DNA of 64,000 bases. Source: Rhodococcus oxybenzonivorans (GTDB lineage: Bacteria; Actinomycetota; Actinomycetes; Mycobacteriales; Mycobacteriaceae). Below the pieces are notes generated by a model. That model made no database searches and was not told the origin of the DNA. It was given only the letters and a program-made list of their open reading frames with translations. The stretch is from the NCBI RefSeq assembly GCF_003130705.1, contig NZ_CP021354.1, positions 6,200,001 through 6,264,000 on the forward strand, in the 5' to 3' direction. Position numbers and translations under genes: made by a program. Position 1 is the first letter of the stretch. Every line of letters starts with the position of its first letter. Of this stretch, positions 54,528 through 62,736 are shown piece by piece.

Positions 54528-55094
54528 TCACCGTGTTCTCGGATGGTTGGCGCGGACGTTCACCTCGGCGAGCGCGACCGTTCGCTCGATCCGACGCTGC
54601 CTGGTGTCCGGCCTCTTCGCCTTCGCGATCCACTCCAGGATCAGCCGCCGCGACGACGGCGGAAAGGCTTCGAAGTTGTTGCGTGCGTCTTCATTTCGAT
54701 CGAGCAACGTGCGCAGGTCGTCCGGGACACTCTCGTCGTCCGGCAGCACCTGCCACGTTCCCTTGGCCATGGCCAGATCGATCATCGCCTGACCCTGCTC
54801 TGTCATCAGACCGAGCTCGATCATTCTCGCCGCACGCTCACGATTCACCCGGCTCCAGGAACTCCGCTCGGTGCGCGGAGTGAATCGCAGCCGCGAACTG
54901 TGCGCATCGTGCTTGCGGTGCACACCGTCGATCCAGCCGAAGCACAGCGCCTGCTCGATCGCCTCCGCGTAGCGCACGCTCGCGGTGCCACTGTCCTTGT
55001 GGTGGAGGACGAGCCACACTTCCTTCTCGGACCGACAGTTCTGTGCGAGCCAGTCCCGCCATTCGGCGGACGTACTCGCGGACACGGTGCTCAC
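54528..55094 (-). CDS. YdeI/OmpD-associated (DUF1801-like) family protein
   Basis: 188 residues. Matches YdeI: WLVLHHKDSGTASVRYAEAIEQALCFGWIDG (key ALCFGWIDG), SSWSRVNRERAARMIELGLM and FEAFPPSSRRLILEWIAKAKRPDTRQRRIE, cited by SSRRLILEWI. Function unknown; some relatives help with cationic peptide resistance. One base separates it from the upstream VOC gene, so they form an operon. Confidence 0.9.
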   Translation of the reverse strand: MSTVSASTSAEWRDWLAQNCRSEKEVWLVLHHKDSGTASVRYAEAIEQALCFGWIDGVHRKHDAHSSRLRFTPRTERSSWSRVNRERAARMIELGLMTEQGQAMIDLAMAKGTWQVLPDDESVPDDLRTLLDRNEDARNNFEAFPPSSRRLILEWIAKAKRPDTRQRRIERTVALAEVNVRANHPRTR

Positions 55095-55095
55095 C

Positions 55096-55512
55096 TCAGG
55101 CTCCCGTCCGGGATCCGAGGACCTCGAGGTAGTGCTGGTTGTACATCACGCCGAGGACGTTGCCGAACGGGTCGACGACGGAAGCGGTGACGAATCCGGG
55201 TCCGTGCTCGACCGGCTTGGCATGCACGACGGCGCCCAGGGACAGCAACCGTTCGAAGGCGGCCTCGACGTCGTCCACCGCCCAGTAGGTCATTCCCGCC
55301 CCTGCCTCACCGGTCCGGCTCTCCGCCGCGAATCGACGATCGATGATGCCCAACTCGTGCTGGTAGTCGCCGATCCGGAATTCGATATACGCGGGCGCTC
55401 CCTGCACCTCGCGCGCGAAGTACGGCTCGATGCCCAGCAGTTCGGTGTACCAGTCCCGTGCAGCCGAAAGGTCGTCCGCGAAGAAGTTGACGGTGGTGAG
55501 TCCTCGCAACAT
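55096..55512 (-). CDS. VOC family protein (glyoxalase-like)
   Basis: 138 residues from ATG 55512. Fold: GLTTVNFFADDLSAARDWYTELLG, MTYWAVDDVEAAFERLLSLG, and VVDPFGNVLGVMYNQHY. Metal ligands seem poor (first position is Thr in LTTVN), so it may be a binding protein. Divergent from the WYL regulator, whose palindromic operator lies in between. Confidence 0.88.
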   Translation of the reverse strand: MLRGLTTVNFFADDLSAARDWYTELLGIEPYFAREVQGAPAYIEFRIGDYQHELGIIDRRFAAESRTGEAGAGMTYWAVDDVEAAFERLLSLGAVVHAKPVEHGPGFVTASVVDPFGNVLGVMYNQHYLEVLGSRTGA

Positions 55513-55558
55513 GTGTGGTTCCTTCCATCGGTGAGTGACAAGAACAATCTTCCGCCCC

Positions 55559-55583
55559 AAAGTGCTCACCAAGTGAGCACTTT
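55559..55583. promoter_or_regulatory. perfect 11-base inverted repeat, WYL regulator operator
   Basis: AAAGTGCTCAC, spacer CAA, GTGAGCACTTT. It is a perfect palindrome in the short divergent region between the VOC gene (-) and the WYL gene (+), followed by GGAGG. Likely bound by the regulator itself. Confidence 0.6.
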
Positions 55584-55601
55584 CTGGAGGAGACTTCACC
55601 T

Positions 55602-56549
55602 ATGCGCGCAGACCGCCTCGTCGCCACCCTTCTACTCATGCAGTCGCGTGGCCGCGCGACCGCCGCCGAGCTCGCCGAGGAACTCGAAGTGTCCGTCGCC
55701 ACTGCCCGCCGCGACCTCGAGGCCTTGTCGGTGGCGGGCATCCCGGTCTATCCCCAACCCGGCCGCGGAGGTGGTTGGTCACTCGTCGGTGGCGCGCGCA
55801 CCGATCTGAGCGGCCTCTCGGCAACGGAAGCGCAGGCCCTGTTTCTGCTGGTCGGTCCGGCCGCGGCCGTCTCGGACGAGGCGAAAGCGGCGATGCGCAA
55901 ACTCGTGCGAGCCCTTCCTCAGACCTTCCGGGCCGACGCTGAGGCCGCTGCCAGCGCCACGATGATCGACCCCACCCGGTGGGGGGAGCGGGACCGCCGC
56001 CGACCCGAGATGGTCGACCTTCTGCAGGATGCCGTGATCCGCCGACGCAAGGTACGACTGACGTACAGCAACAGCGCCCGACAGCAATCCGAGCGGCTCG
56101 TCGACCCGTGGGGGCTGGTCGACAAAGATGACACGTGGTACCTGCTCGCCGGAACCGACAAGGGGCAGCGCACCTTCCGCGTCGACCGCATCATGGCCAG
56201 CGAGCCCACCGACCACCCGGCCGAGCGGCCGGACGGCTTTGCGCTCGCCACCGCGTGGGAGCGAATCGTCGGGCAAATGGAGGAGAAGCGGTCACGCACG
56301 TGGGCCACCGTCCTCATCGAAGCGCGGTTCGTGCCCATACTCCGTGACCACTTCGGCCGCCACTGCCACACCGACGCCGAGCTCGACGACGGCCGCGTCC
56401 GCGTTCGCCTCGCCGCACCCACCCCGTTGGACATCGCCCGCAACCTCGCCGGGTGGGGTGCCATGGTCGAAGTTCTGGACCCATCGTCGGTGCAATCCGA
56501 ACTCGCACGGATCGGCGGTGAACTCGTCGGCCGCTATGGTCCGGGTTGA
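55602..56549 (+). CDS. YafY-type HTH-WYL transcriptional regulator
   Basis: 315 residues. N-terminal DeoR-like HTH: MRADRLVATLLLMQSRGRATAAELAEELEVSVATARRDLEAL, cited by its ELEVSVATARRDL recognition helix. The WYL domain (about 140-205) has VRLTYSNSA, DPWGLVDKDDTWYLLAG and RTFRVDRI. The C-terminal WCX region follows. WYL domains bind ligands such as nucleotides. Target is most likely the divergent VOC-ydeI unit. Confidence 0.92.
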   Translation: MRADRLVATLLLMQSRGRATAAELAEELEVSVATARRDLEALSVAGIPVYPQPGRGGGWSLVGGARTDLSGLSATEAQALFLLVGPAAAVSDEAKAAMRKLVRALPQTFRADAEAAASATMIDPTRWGERDRRRPEMVDLLQDAVIRRRKVRLTYSNSARQQSERLVDPWGLVDKDDTWYLLAGTDKGQRTFRVDRIMASEPTDHPAERPDGFALATAWERIVGQMEEKRSRTWATVLIEARFVPILRDHFGRHCHTDAELDDGRVRVRLAAPTPLDIARNLAGWGAMVEVLDPSSVQSELARIGGELVGRYGPG

Positions 56550-56581
56550 TCATTCCCCGGACGACTGGGTCAGGGCCGACG

Positions 56582-57115
56582 TCAGTACCTTCGCGGCGCA
56601 CGGCGGCGAGTGACATCGGCGACGACGCCGGCGAGTGCCTCGTCGATCACACCGCCGCTACGGGCGGTCATCGTCGTCCAGGATGTCTGCACGGCGCCGC
56701 CGTCACCATCGGTGATCTCGTTTCGAAACACCAGGACATCTTGTCCGTGCGACTCCCGGAACGACTCGAGAGTCGACTCGCAGTAGAGCTGGTCTCCCAC
56801 CCGAACAGGTCTGTGTACCACGATGCGCTGGTCGGTGTGCAGAACCTGACTCAAATCGTAGACCGTCACGAATTCGGTAAAAAGATGCTGTTGGACAATG
56901 GAACCCAGGATCGACGTGAACGTGATCGGTGCGATCAACGTTCGATAGCCGAGTTCCGCGGCATCCTCCTCGAGGTGGTGTGCCGGGTGATCGTCGTGCA
57001 CGGCATCGGCGAACTCGCGGATTTTCTCGCGGCCGACCTCGTAGTAACCCGGCATTCGATAGGTGTGCCCGACCAGTGCCGCAACCTGGTCGCTCACAGT
57101 CAATTCGGCTGTCAT
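56582..57115 (-). CDS. HadA-like (MaoC N-terminal) dehydratase
   Basis: 177 residues. Hot-dog fold with MPGYYEVGREKIREFADAVHDDHPAH (key FADAVHDDHPAHH, hydratase-2-like with Asp and His), APITFTSILG and LHTDQRIVVHRPVRVGDQL. Closest in plan to HadA/HadC subunits of the mycobacterial FAS-II (3R)-hydroxyacyl-ACP dehydratase, or a FAS1-like dehydratase. The catalytic HadB-type subunit is not here. Start ATG 57115 overlaps the methyltransferase stop by four bases, coupling it to mycolate-type chemistry. Confidence 0.85.
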   Translation of the reverse strand: MTAELTVSDQVAALVGHTYRMPGYYEVGREKIREFADAVHDDHPAHHLEEDAAELGYRTLIAPITFTSILGSIVQQHLFTEFVTVYDLSQVLHTDQRIVVHRPVRVGDQLYCESTLESFRESHGQDVLVFRNEITDGDGGAVQTSWTTMTARSGGVIDEALAGVVADVTRRRAPRRY

Positions 57116-57987
57116 AAGGCGAGGCTGAACTGCATGACGTCGATGTAGCCGTCGCGGAAGTAATTCGCGCAGCCGCTCAGGTACTTCATGTAGGTGTCAT
57201 AGGTCTGCTCCGAGGCGGCGACGATCGCCTCCTCGCGGTGCTCGGCCAGGGCGGTGGCCCACGAATCGAGCGTCCGCGCGTAATGCTGCTGCAGCGGCTG
57301 TATCCGCTCCACCCGAAATCCGGCCTTCTCCGCACCTGCCACCACCCACTCCGGTTCCGGCAGTTGACCCCCCGGGAAGATCTCGTGCTGAATGAACTGT
57401 CCGAAGAGTAGAACCTCACGATTGATGGGCAAGCCCAGCTCTCGGATGCGGTGGCGGTTGATCTGAGTGATGGTGTGCAGCAACATTCGACCATCTTCGG
57501 GCAGCATCTTCCGGCATCGCTGGAAGAAGGTGTCGTAGCGTTCACGCCGGAAGTGTTCGAAAGCACCGATACTGACGATCCGGTCTACCGGCTCGTCGAA
57601 ATCTTCCCAGCCCTCGAGGCGCACCTCCGCCGTGAGATCTCCGAGGGGCAGCCGCGAGAATTCCTCGTTCACGTGCTCGAACTGGTTACGGCTCAACGTC
57701 AACCCGATGACGTTCACCTGGTACCGGTCGATCGCCCGCAGCATGGTGGACCCCCAGCCGCACCCCACGTCCAGCAGCGTCATACCCGGTCGCAGATCGC
57801 ACTTACCCAACGCAAGGTCGACTTTGGCGATCTGCGCCTCTTCGAGACTCATCTCGTCACGTTCGAAATACGCACAGCTGTAGGTACGAGTGGGATCGAG
57901 GAACAGGGCGAAGAACTCATCGGAGAGGTCGTAGTGGGATTGCACATCGGCGTAGAACGGGGTCAACTTGTCCACTGCGCGACCCAC
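57112..57987 (-). CDS. cyclopropane mycolic acid synthase-like methyltransferase
   Basis: 291 residues. S-adenosylmethionine-dependent: YDLSDEFFALFLDPTRTYSCAYF, motif I LLDVGCGWGSTML, IGLTLSRNQFEHV, VSIGAFEHFRRERYDTFF, and YMKYLSGCANYFRDGYIDVMQF at the C-terminus, cited by their cores. This is the CmaA/MmaA/PcaA group that alters double bonds of mycolic or other fatty acyl chains. First gene of a two-gene unit with the HadA-like dehydratase. Confidence 0.92.
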   Translation of the reverse strand: MGRAVDKLTPFYADVQSHYDLSDEFFALFLDPTRTYSCAYFERDEMSLEEAQIAKVDLALGKCDLRPGMTLLDVGCGWGSTMLRAIDRYQVNVIGLTLSRNQFEHVNEEFSRLPLGDLTAEVRLEGWEDFDEPVDRIVSIGAFEHFRRERYDTFFQRCRKMLPEDGRMLLHTITQINRHRIRELGLPINREVLLFGQFIQHEIFPGGQLPEPEWVVAGAEKAGFRVERIQPLQQHYARTLDSWATALAEHREEAIVAASEQTYDTYMKYLSGCANYFRDGYIDVMQFSLAL

Positions 57988-58181
57988 CTCTCGTGATCAG
58001 TGCAGATGCACCAACGTCGAGCTGGCTGCTTAGCTCACGAACCTTTTCACTGGAGCGATGACGTCGACCCCTCGGAGACGACGCCACCGTCCGGCTGATC
58101 TCAAGATACCCACTGCGTGCTCGGCCCGCGACCGGAACTCCATGAAAATGTCGTTGGGCACTCCGCTCCCGCGCCGCTGAC

Positions 58182-59534
58182 TCAGTGTGTGGTCAGCGAT
58201 ACCTCCGTGGTCGCGGTGGTGTGCACCTCGGTGCGCTCCACGCGCAGGCGCGAGACCGCCAAGGCGGCGAGACCGAAGGACACGGCGACAAGTACGTAGA
58301 GCTGAGCCGGGGACCAGTGCAGATCGAGGAGGGCCCCCGCAACGATGGGTGACGCAATCGCTCCGATCCTGCCGATACCGATACCCCACCCGACGCCCGT
58401 GGCTCGGACCGCGGGGGCATACACCGAGGGGGTGATCGCGTACAGGCCCGCGATACACCCGTTGACGAACACACCGATGAGAGCACCGAGGGCGAAGGCG
58501 AGCACGATGGTCGCGGTGGTGGGCACGAACACGGTGAGCAGCACACCTGCGACGAGCATGTAGGCGATCAGCACCCGCTTCAGTGCGAACCTGGCCGACA
58601 ACGCCCCGAGCAGCGTGGCGCCGAAAATGCCCCCGAGGTTGAGGAGCACGCCGCCGGTCACGCCCTCATTCGCCGACATACCGGCCTCGACCAGCAGCTT
58701 GGGGGTCCAACTGGTGACGAAGTAGAACCCGAACATCGCCATGAAGAACGCCGACCACACCAGCAAGGTGTTGCGGCGCTGCTGCGGTGCGAGCAACGCC
58801 CGCATCTTCGATCCGCCCTCGGCGGCCTCCTTGGCCCTGGGCTCCGGCAACACGGTCAGGCTGTCCTGACCGACCTTCGCGGCGAAGGCGTTGATGCGCT
58901 CGAGGGCCTTGGCCGGGCGGCGTTCGAGGAGGAAGTCGATCGATTCGGGCAACCGCAGGTAGACGACGGGAATGATGGCGGCAGTACACAATCCACCGAA
59001 CAGGAACACCGACCGCCACCCGTAGGACGTCTGCAGGACCACCGCAATGATGCCGCCGAGGGTGGCACCGATGGCGTAACCGGTCGAGTTGAGGCTCACC
59101 GCCAGACCGCGCCACCGCGTCGAGGCGTACTCACTTGCGATCACGTTGCTGCTGGCCAAGATTCCGCCGATGCCGATGCCGGTCAGTGCGCGCAGCAGCC
59201 CGAGTTGCATCGCGCTCTGACTGATCGCGGACAGCAGCATTCCCGTGGACGCCAGCACCAGGCACAGCAGGATCATCGCCCGCCTGCCGATGGTGTCCGC
59301 CCAGGGCGCGAGGAACAGCGATCCCGCCGCCATACCGAACAACCCGGCGCTGAGCAGGAGGCCGAGGACAGAGCCCGACAGAGCCCATTCCTTCGACACC
59401 GACTGCGCTGTGAATGCCATCACCAGCACATCGAAGCCGTCGAGGACGTTGAGTAACACGCAGATCGCGACCGCTCCCCACTGGTACCGCGTCATCGGAC
59501 TATGGTCGATACGCTCACGCAAGTCGAACGTCAT
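58182..59534 (-). CDS. MFS aromatic acid transporter (AAHS/PcaK-like)
   Basis: 450 residues, 12 helices. Signature motifs: LDGFDVLVMAFTA in helix 1 (conserved Asp pair of AAHS family), APWADTIGRRAMIL in loop 2-3, LTGIGIGGILASSNVIASEY, and TRWRGLAVSL. The central loop (about 200-245) is cytoplasmic. Imports benzoates or similar acids with protons. Last gene of the iclR-reductase-P450-MFS run, 25 bases after the P450. Confidence 0.9.
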   Translation of the reverse strand: MTFDLRERIDHSPMTRYQWGAVAICVLLNVLDGFDVLVMAFTAQSVSKEWALSGSVLGLLLSAGLFGMAAGSLFLAPWADTIGRRAMILLCLVLASTGMLLSAISQSAMQLGLLRALTGIGIGGILASSNVIASEYASTRWRGLAVSLNSTGYAIGATLGGIIAVVLQTSYGWRSVFLFGGLCTAAIIPVVYLRLPESIDFLLERRPAKALERINAFAAKVGQDSLTVLPEPRAKEAAEGGSKMRALLAPQQRRNTLLVWSAFFMAMFGFYFVTSWTPKLLVEAGMSANEGVTGGVLLNLGGIFGATLLGALSARFALKRVLIAYMLVAGVLLTVFVPTTATIVLAFALGALIGVFVNGCIAGLYAITPSVYAPAVRATGVGWGIGIGRIGAIASPIVAGALLDLHWSPAQLYVLVAVSFGLAALAVSRLRVERTEVHTTATTEVSLTTH

Positions 59535-59559
59535 CTGATCTCTCCCTTTTCTCGGCAGC

Positions 59560-60765
59560 TCAGCGCTGCACGGTCGTGACGCGTACCGGCAAGGACTTCC
59601 AGGAACGCAACGTGTTGTTGAGGTGGCGCCGAACCGGGCCCACGATGTCGATCGACTCCACCCGGGACGCCAGCGCTGTCAACAGCGCCTCGGATTCGAG
59701 CCTTGCCACGTGCTGACCGACACATTGATGAATGCCCATTCCGAATCCGACGTGCCCGGAGGGGTTTCGGGTGAGATCGAAGGCGTCCGGGTTGTCCCAT
59801 CGGCGAGGGTCCCGGTTGGCGGCACCCAGGAACATCAGGATTTTCTTGCCGTCCGGGACGACGGTGCCCGCAATGTCGATGTCGCCGGTGGCGGTGCGGA
59901 AGAACGTCTGGACCGGCGACTCCCACCGCACCGCCTCGTCGAAAGCGGTGCGCGCCAGAGCGGCGTTCTGCCGCAGCAGCGCCCACTGGTCGGGGTGACG
60001 CGCGAACGCGTAGAGGACGGCGGCGAGCCCGTTGACCGTGGTGTCGACGCCCGCCGTCAAGAGGGAGCGAACCACGAGCGGTGCCTGCTCGTACGTGATG
60101 TCACCGCGATCGGCAGCCGCCCAGATCTGCGCTCCGAACCCGTCGTCGGCGAGTACCTCGCGGCGGCATCGGTCAGCGACCCAGTCCGACAGTTCGGCCA
60201 CTCGGGGTGCACCCCGCTCCACCAAACTGTTGACGGGACCGAACGCATTGAACGCGTGGTCCCCGTAGGGCAGCAAGTTGTCGCGGCCCTCCTCGGGAAG
60301 TCCCACCGCGTCGGGAAAGACTCGGAGCGGGAACGCAGCGGCCAGATCGGTGACCGCATCGAACTCTGTGGACTCGAGTAGCCGGTCGACCAGCACTTCC
60401 GCGTCGGCGAACCACGCTGCGCGCAGTTTCTGCAGTGCGCGCGGTCCGAGAATCTTGCTCAGCACGGCCCGTGGTGCGTCGTGGTGCGGGGGATCCGCTT
60501 CGAGCAGAAGACTCGGTGGCCGCCACGGCTGCTCGTACCGGAAGTTGGTCAACCCGACACCGGCGGCAGACTGGAACGACTGCCAGTCGGTCAGAGCAGT
60601 GTGGACCTGTTCGTAGCGCCCCATCGCGAACACGTCGTACCGGCTCAGGTAGACGACGGGGCCGGCATCACGCAGATGCGCCTGATACGGCAACGGATCT
60701 TCCAGGACACCCAGTGCGAACGGGTCGACGTCGCTGACGGGCAGGGTGGAGGCAGGGGCGAACAT
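59560..60765 (-). CDS. cytochrome P450, CYP199-like (PbdA-like)
   Basis: 401 residues from ATG 60765 (GTG 60771 alternative). I-helix LLTAGVDTTVNG, ExxR in FDEAVRW, and heme motif FGMGIHQCVGQHVARLE. The end RRHLNNTLRSWKSLPVRV closely follows CYP199A enzymes, which O-demethylate para-methoxybenzoate. The reductase gene beside it and a PcaK-type porter fit the PbdAB system described in R. jostii RHA1, giving 4-hydroxybenzoate and formaldehyde. Substrate range inferred from family and context. Confidence 0.88.
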   Translation of the reverse strand: MFAPASTLPVSDVDPFALGVLEDPLPYQAHLRDAGPVVYLSRYDVFAMGRYEQVHTALTDWQSFQSAAGVGLTNFRYEQPWRPPSLLLEADPPHHDAPRAVLSKILGPRALQKLRAAWFADAEVLVDRLLESTEFDAVTDLAAAFPLRVFPDAVGLPEEGRDNLLPYGDHAFNAFGPVNSLVERGAPRVAELSDWVADRCRREVLADDGFGAQIWAAADRGDITYEQAPLVVRSLLTAGVDTTVNGLAAVLYAFARHPDQWALLRQNAALARTAFDEAVRWESPVQTFFRTATGDIDIAGTVVPDGKKILMFLGAANRDPRRWDNPDAFDLTRNPSGHVGFGMGIHQCVGQHVARLESEALLTALASRVESIDIVGPVRRHLNNTLRSWKSLPVRVTTVQR

Positions 60766-60793
60766 CGTCACGGTAAAAGTCCTTCGCTGGTAG

Positions 60794-61768
60794 TCAGAGG
60801 TCGAGCACGAGACGGTCGGAGCAGGACCGGGACACGCAGATGAACATGCAGTCGGCGGCGGACCGCTCCTCGTCGTCGAGGATGGAATCGCGATGATCGG
60901 GTTCGCCCGCGAGGACGGTGGTCTCACAGGTTCCGCAGGTGCCCTCACGGCAGGAGGACAGAACGTTGACGCCGGTTGCCTGCACGGCATCGAGCACACT
61001 GGCACCCGGTGTCACCGTGACCACCGAGCCGGAACGGGCCAGTTCCACCTCGAAGGGTTCGTCCCGAACCGGTGCGCCATGTTGCTCGGGCACGAACCGT
61101 TCCGTGCGCAACTTCCCGGCAGGCCAACCGGCGCAGAGTAATTCGGCGGCTGCGAGGAGAGACGACGGCCCGCAGACGTAAACTTTCGCATCGGTGCCGG
61201 ACAGCGCGCCGATCCAGGACGGAAGGTCGAGACGACCAACCTCGTCGTGGGGTGCGACGACGACGCGCTCACCGTAGGACTCGAGTTCCTCGAGGAACGC
61301 CATCGATCCACGGGTACGTCCACCGTAGAGCAGTTGCCAGTCGATCCCCAGAAGGTCCGCCTGGTGGATCATCGGGATGAGCGGCGTGATACCGATGCCG
61401 CCGGCGACGAACAGGTACCTCGGCGCAGGAACCAGCCGGAAGTTGTTGCGGGGACCGCCGGTACCGACGAGATCACCCACTGCGAGCCGATCGTGGATGA
61501 AGGCAGACCCTCCTCGTCCGTCCTGCTCGCGCAATACCCCCACCCGATAGGTGTAGGCGTCCCATCGGTCGCCGCACAACGAGTACTGGCGGGTCGCACC
61601 CGAGGGCAGCATGACATCGATATGGGCGCCCGGTGCCCAGTCCGGCAACCGTCGGCCCGCCGGGTGCCGCAGCGTCAGCGCGACAACGTCTTGCGCTACG
61701 TCCGCTTTCGCGACGACTTGCAGGGTCGCGTCCACCGCGGCACTGGGGGCGATCACATTTTCCGGCAT
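60794..61768 (-). CDS. PDR-type reductase of the P450 (PbdB-like)
   Basis: 324 residues. Phthalate dioxygenase reductase order: flavin-binding barrel with RQYSLCGD, NAD domain with YLFVAGGIGITPLIPMI and VYVCGPSSLL, then a C-terminal plant-type 2Fe-2S domain with SSCREGTCGTCETTVL and a fourth Cys in CMFICVS. Transfers electrons from NAD(P)H to the P450 encoded 28 bases downstream. Similar to VanB and PbdB. Confidence 0.9.
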   Translation of the reverse strand: MPENVIAPSAAVDATLQVVAKADVAQDVVALTLRHPAGRRLPDWAPGAHIDVMLPSGATRQYSLCGDRWDAYTYRVGVLREQDGRGGSAFIHDRLAVGDLVGTGGPRNNFRLVPAPRYLFVAGGIGITPLIPMIHQADLLGIDWQLLYGGRTRGSMAFLEELESYGERVVVAPHDEVGRLDLPSWIGALSGTDAKVYVCGPSSLLAAAELLCAGWPAGKLRTERFVPEQHGAPVRDEPFEVELARSGSVVTVTPGASVLDAVQATGVNVLSSCREGTCGTCETTVLAGEPDHRDSILDDEERSAADCMFICVSRSCSDRLVLDL

Positions 61769-61832
61769 CTGGCACTCCTCGATCTGGCTGTCCGTCGAGG
61801 ATCATCGACAGCCGGATATCGGCACCACACCA

Positions 61833-61849
61833 CTTTCAATAGTTGAAAG
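61833..61849. promoter_or_regulatory. IclR-type operator before the reductase-P450 operon
   Basis: CTTTCAA, spacer TAG, TTGAAAG: a perfect seven-base inverted repeat in the 101-base gap between iclR and the reductase gene, 65 bases upstream of the reductase ATG. Probably the binding site of the IclR protein encoded just upstream. Confidence 0.5.
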
Positions 61850-61869
61850 TAAATCTGTCAGCCGGGTCA

Positions 61870-62625
61870 CTACGGTGCGTGAACGGTGTCTGCCATCACT
61901 CGCGAGATTCCCCGTGCCGCCGCCTTGAGGGCCGGGATCTGCGCGTAGGCCTGCTCATTGGGCACCACGACCGACAGCGCGGCAAGAACCCGACCGGACG
62001 GGTCTCGGATAGGAACCGCGACACCAGTCGTGTTGGGGTAGATGTAACCCGCACACAGGATGTAGCCGTGCTTGCGCACATCGGCCAGCGCGGTTCGCAA
62101 CTGACGCTCGGTGTGGATCGTCTTGTCGGTGAACACCTTCAACGGCTCGCGCAGAATCCGCTCCTGTAGTTCGGCCGGCCCGTGCGCGAGCAGAACCAGG
62201 CCCGACGACGACGCGTGCAGGGGCATGCGACCGGCGATGCGTGTGTAGTTGACCACGGCACCGGGCGCACTGAGTCGCTCGATGAACAGCACCTCGTCGC
62301 CCTCGAGCACTCCCAGCTGTGTGTGTTGTCCGACCACCGAGTGCAGGTCTTCCATGAAAGGCATCGCCGCCTCCCTCAGTCCGAGAGTCGGCGATGCCCG
62401 GGAGGCCACCTCCCACAGCCGCACCCCGATCCGCACCCGGCGATTCTCCCGCTCGAGCCAGCCGCACCCGACCAGCTCGTCGATCAACCGCGAGGTGGTG
62501 GACAGGTGCAAGCCCGATCTGCGAGCTATCTCCGACACCGTCAGCAGGGAATCATCCGAGTGGAACGATTCCACGATCCGCACCGCCCGGGCCAGAACCG
62601 ACTCACCGGTGTGCACACGCGCCAT
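61870..62625 (-). CDS. IclR family transcriptional regulator
   Basis: 251 residues from ATG 62625. Winged HTH: SVLARAVRIVESF, LTVSEIARRSGLHLSTTSRLIDELVGCGWLER, cited by GLHLSTTSRLIDEL. The C-terminal IclR effector domain has YTRIAGRMPLHASSSGLVLLA (key PLHASSSG) and GYIYPNTTGVAVPIRD. Controls the aromatic operon downstream; effector likely the methoxybenzoate or its product. A palindromic operator follows it. Confidence 0.92.
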   Translation of the reverse strand: MARVHTGESVLARAVRIVESFHSDDSLLTVSEIARRSGLHLSTTSRLIDELVGCGWLERENRRVRIGVRLWEVASRASPTLGLREAAMPFMEDLHSVVGQHTQLGVLEGDEVLFIERLSAPGAVVNYTRIAGRMPLHASSSGLVLLAHGPAELQERILREPLKVFTDKTIHTERQLRTALADVRKHGYILCAGYIYPNTTGVAVPIRDPSGRVLAALSVVVPNEQAYAQIPALKAAARGISRVMADTVHAP

Positions 62626-62736
62626 GTCACCAGTGTGCACCGAGAAGAATCCCGCGGAGGAAACTGCACCACGCCCGGCAGAGCGGCGAGATAGGTTTAG
62701 TCTGCACAACCCACACGGATCGAGGGGGCCGCCGTC

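Noticed and set aside
58030..58161. Small minus-strand frame downstream of the MFS gene (PNDIFMEFRSRAEHAVGI).
   Set aside because: GTG start without a ribosome-binding site, no recognised family, and too short to judge.
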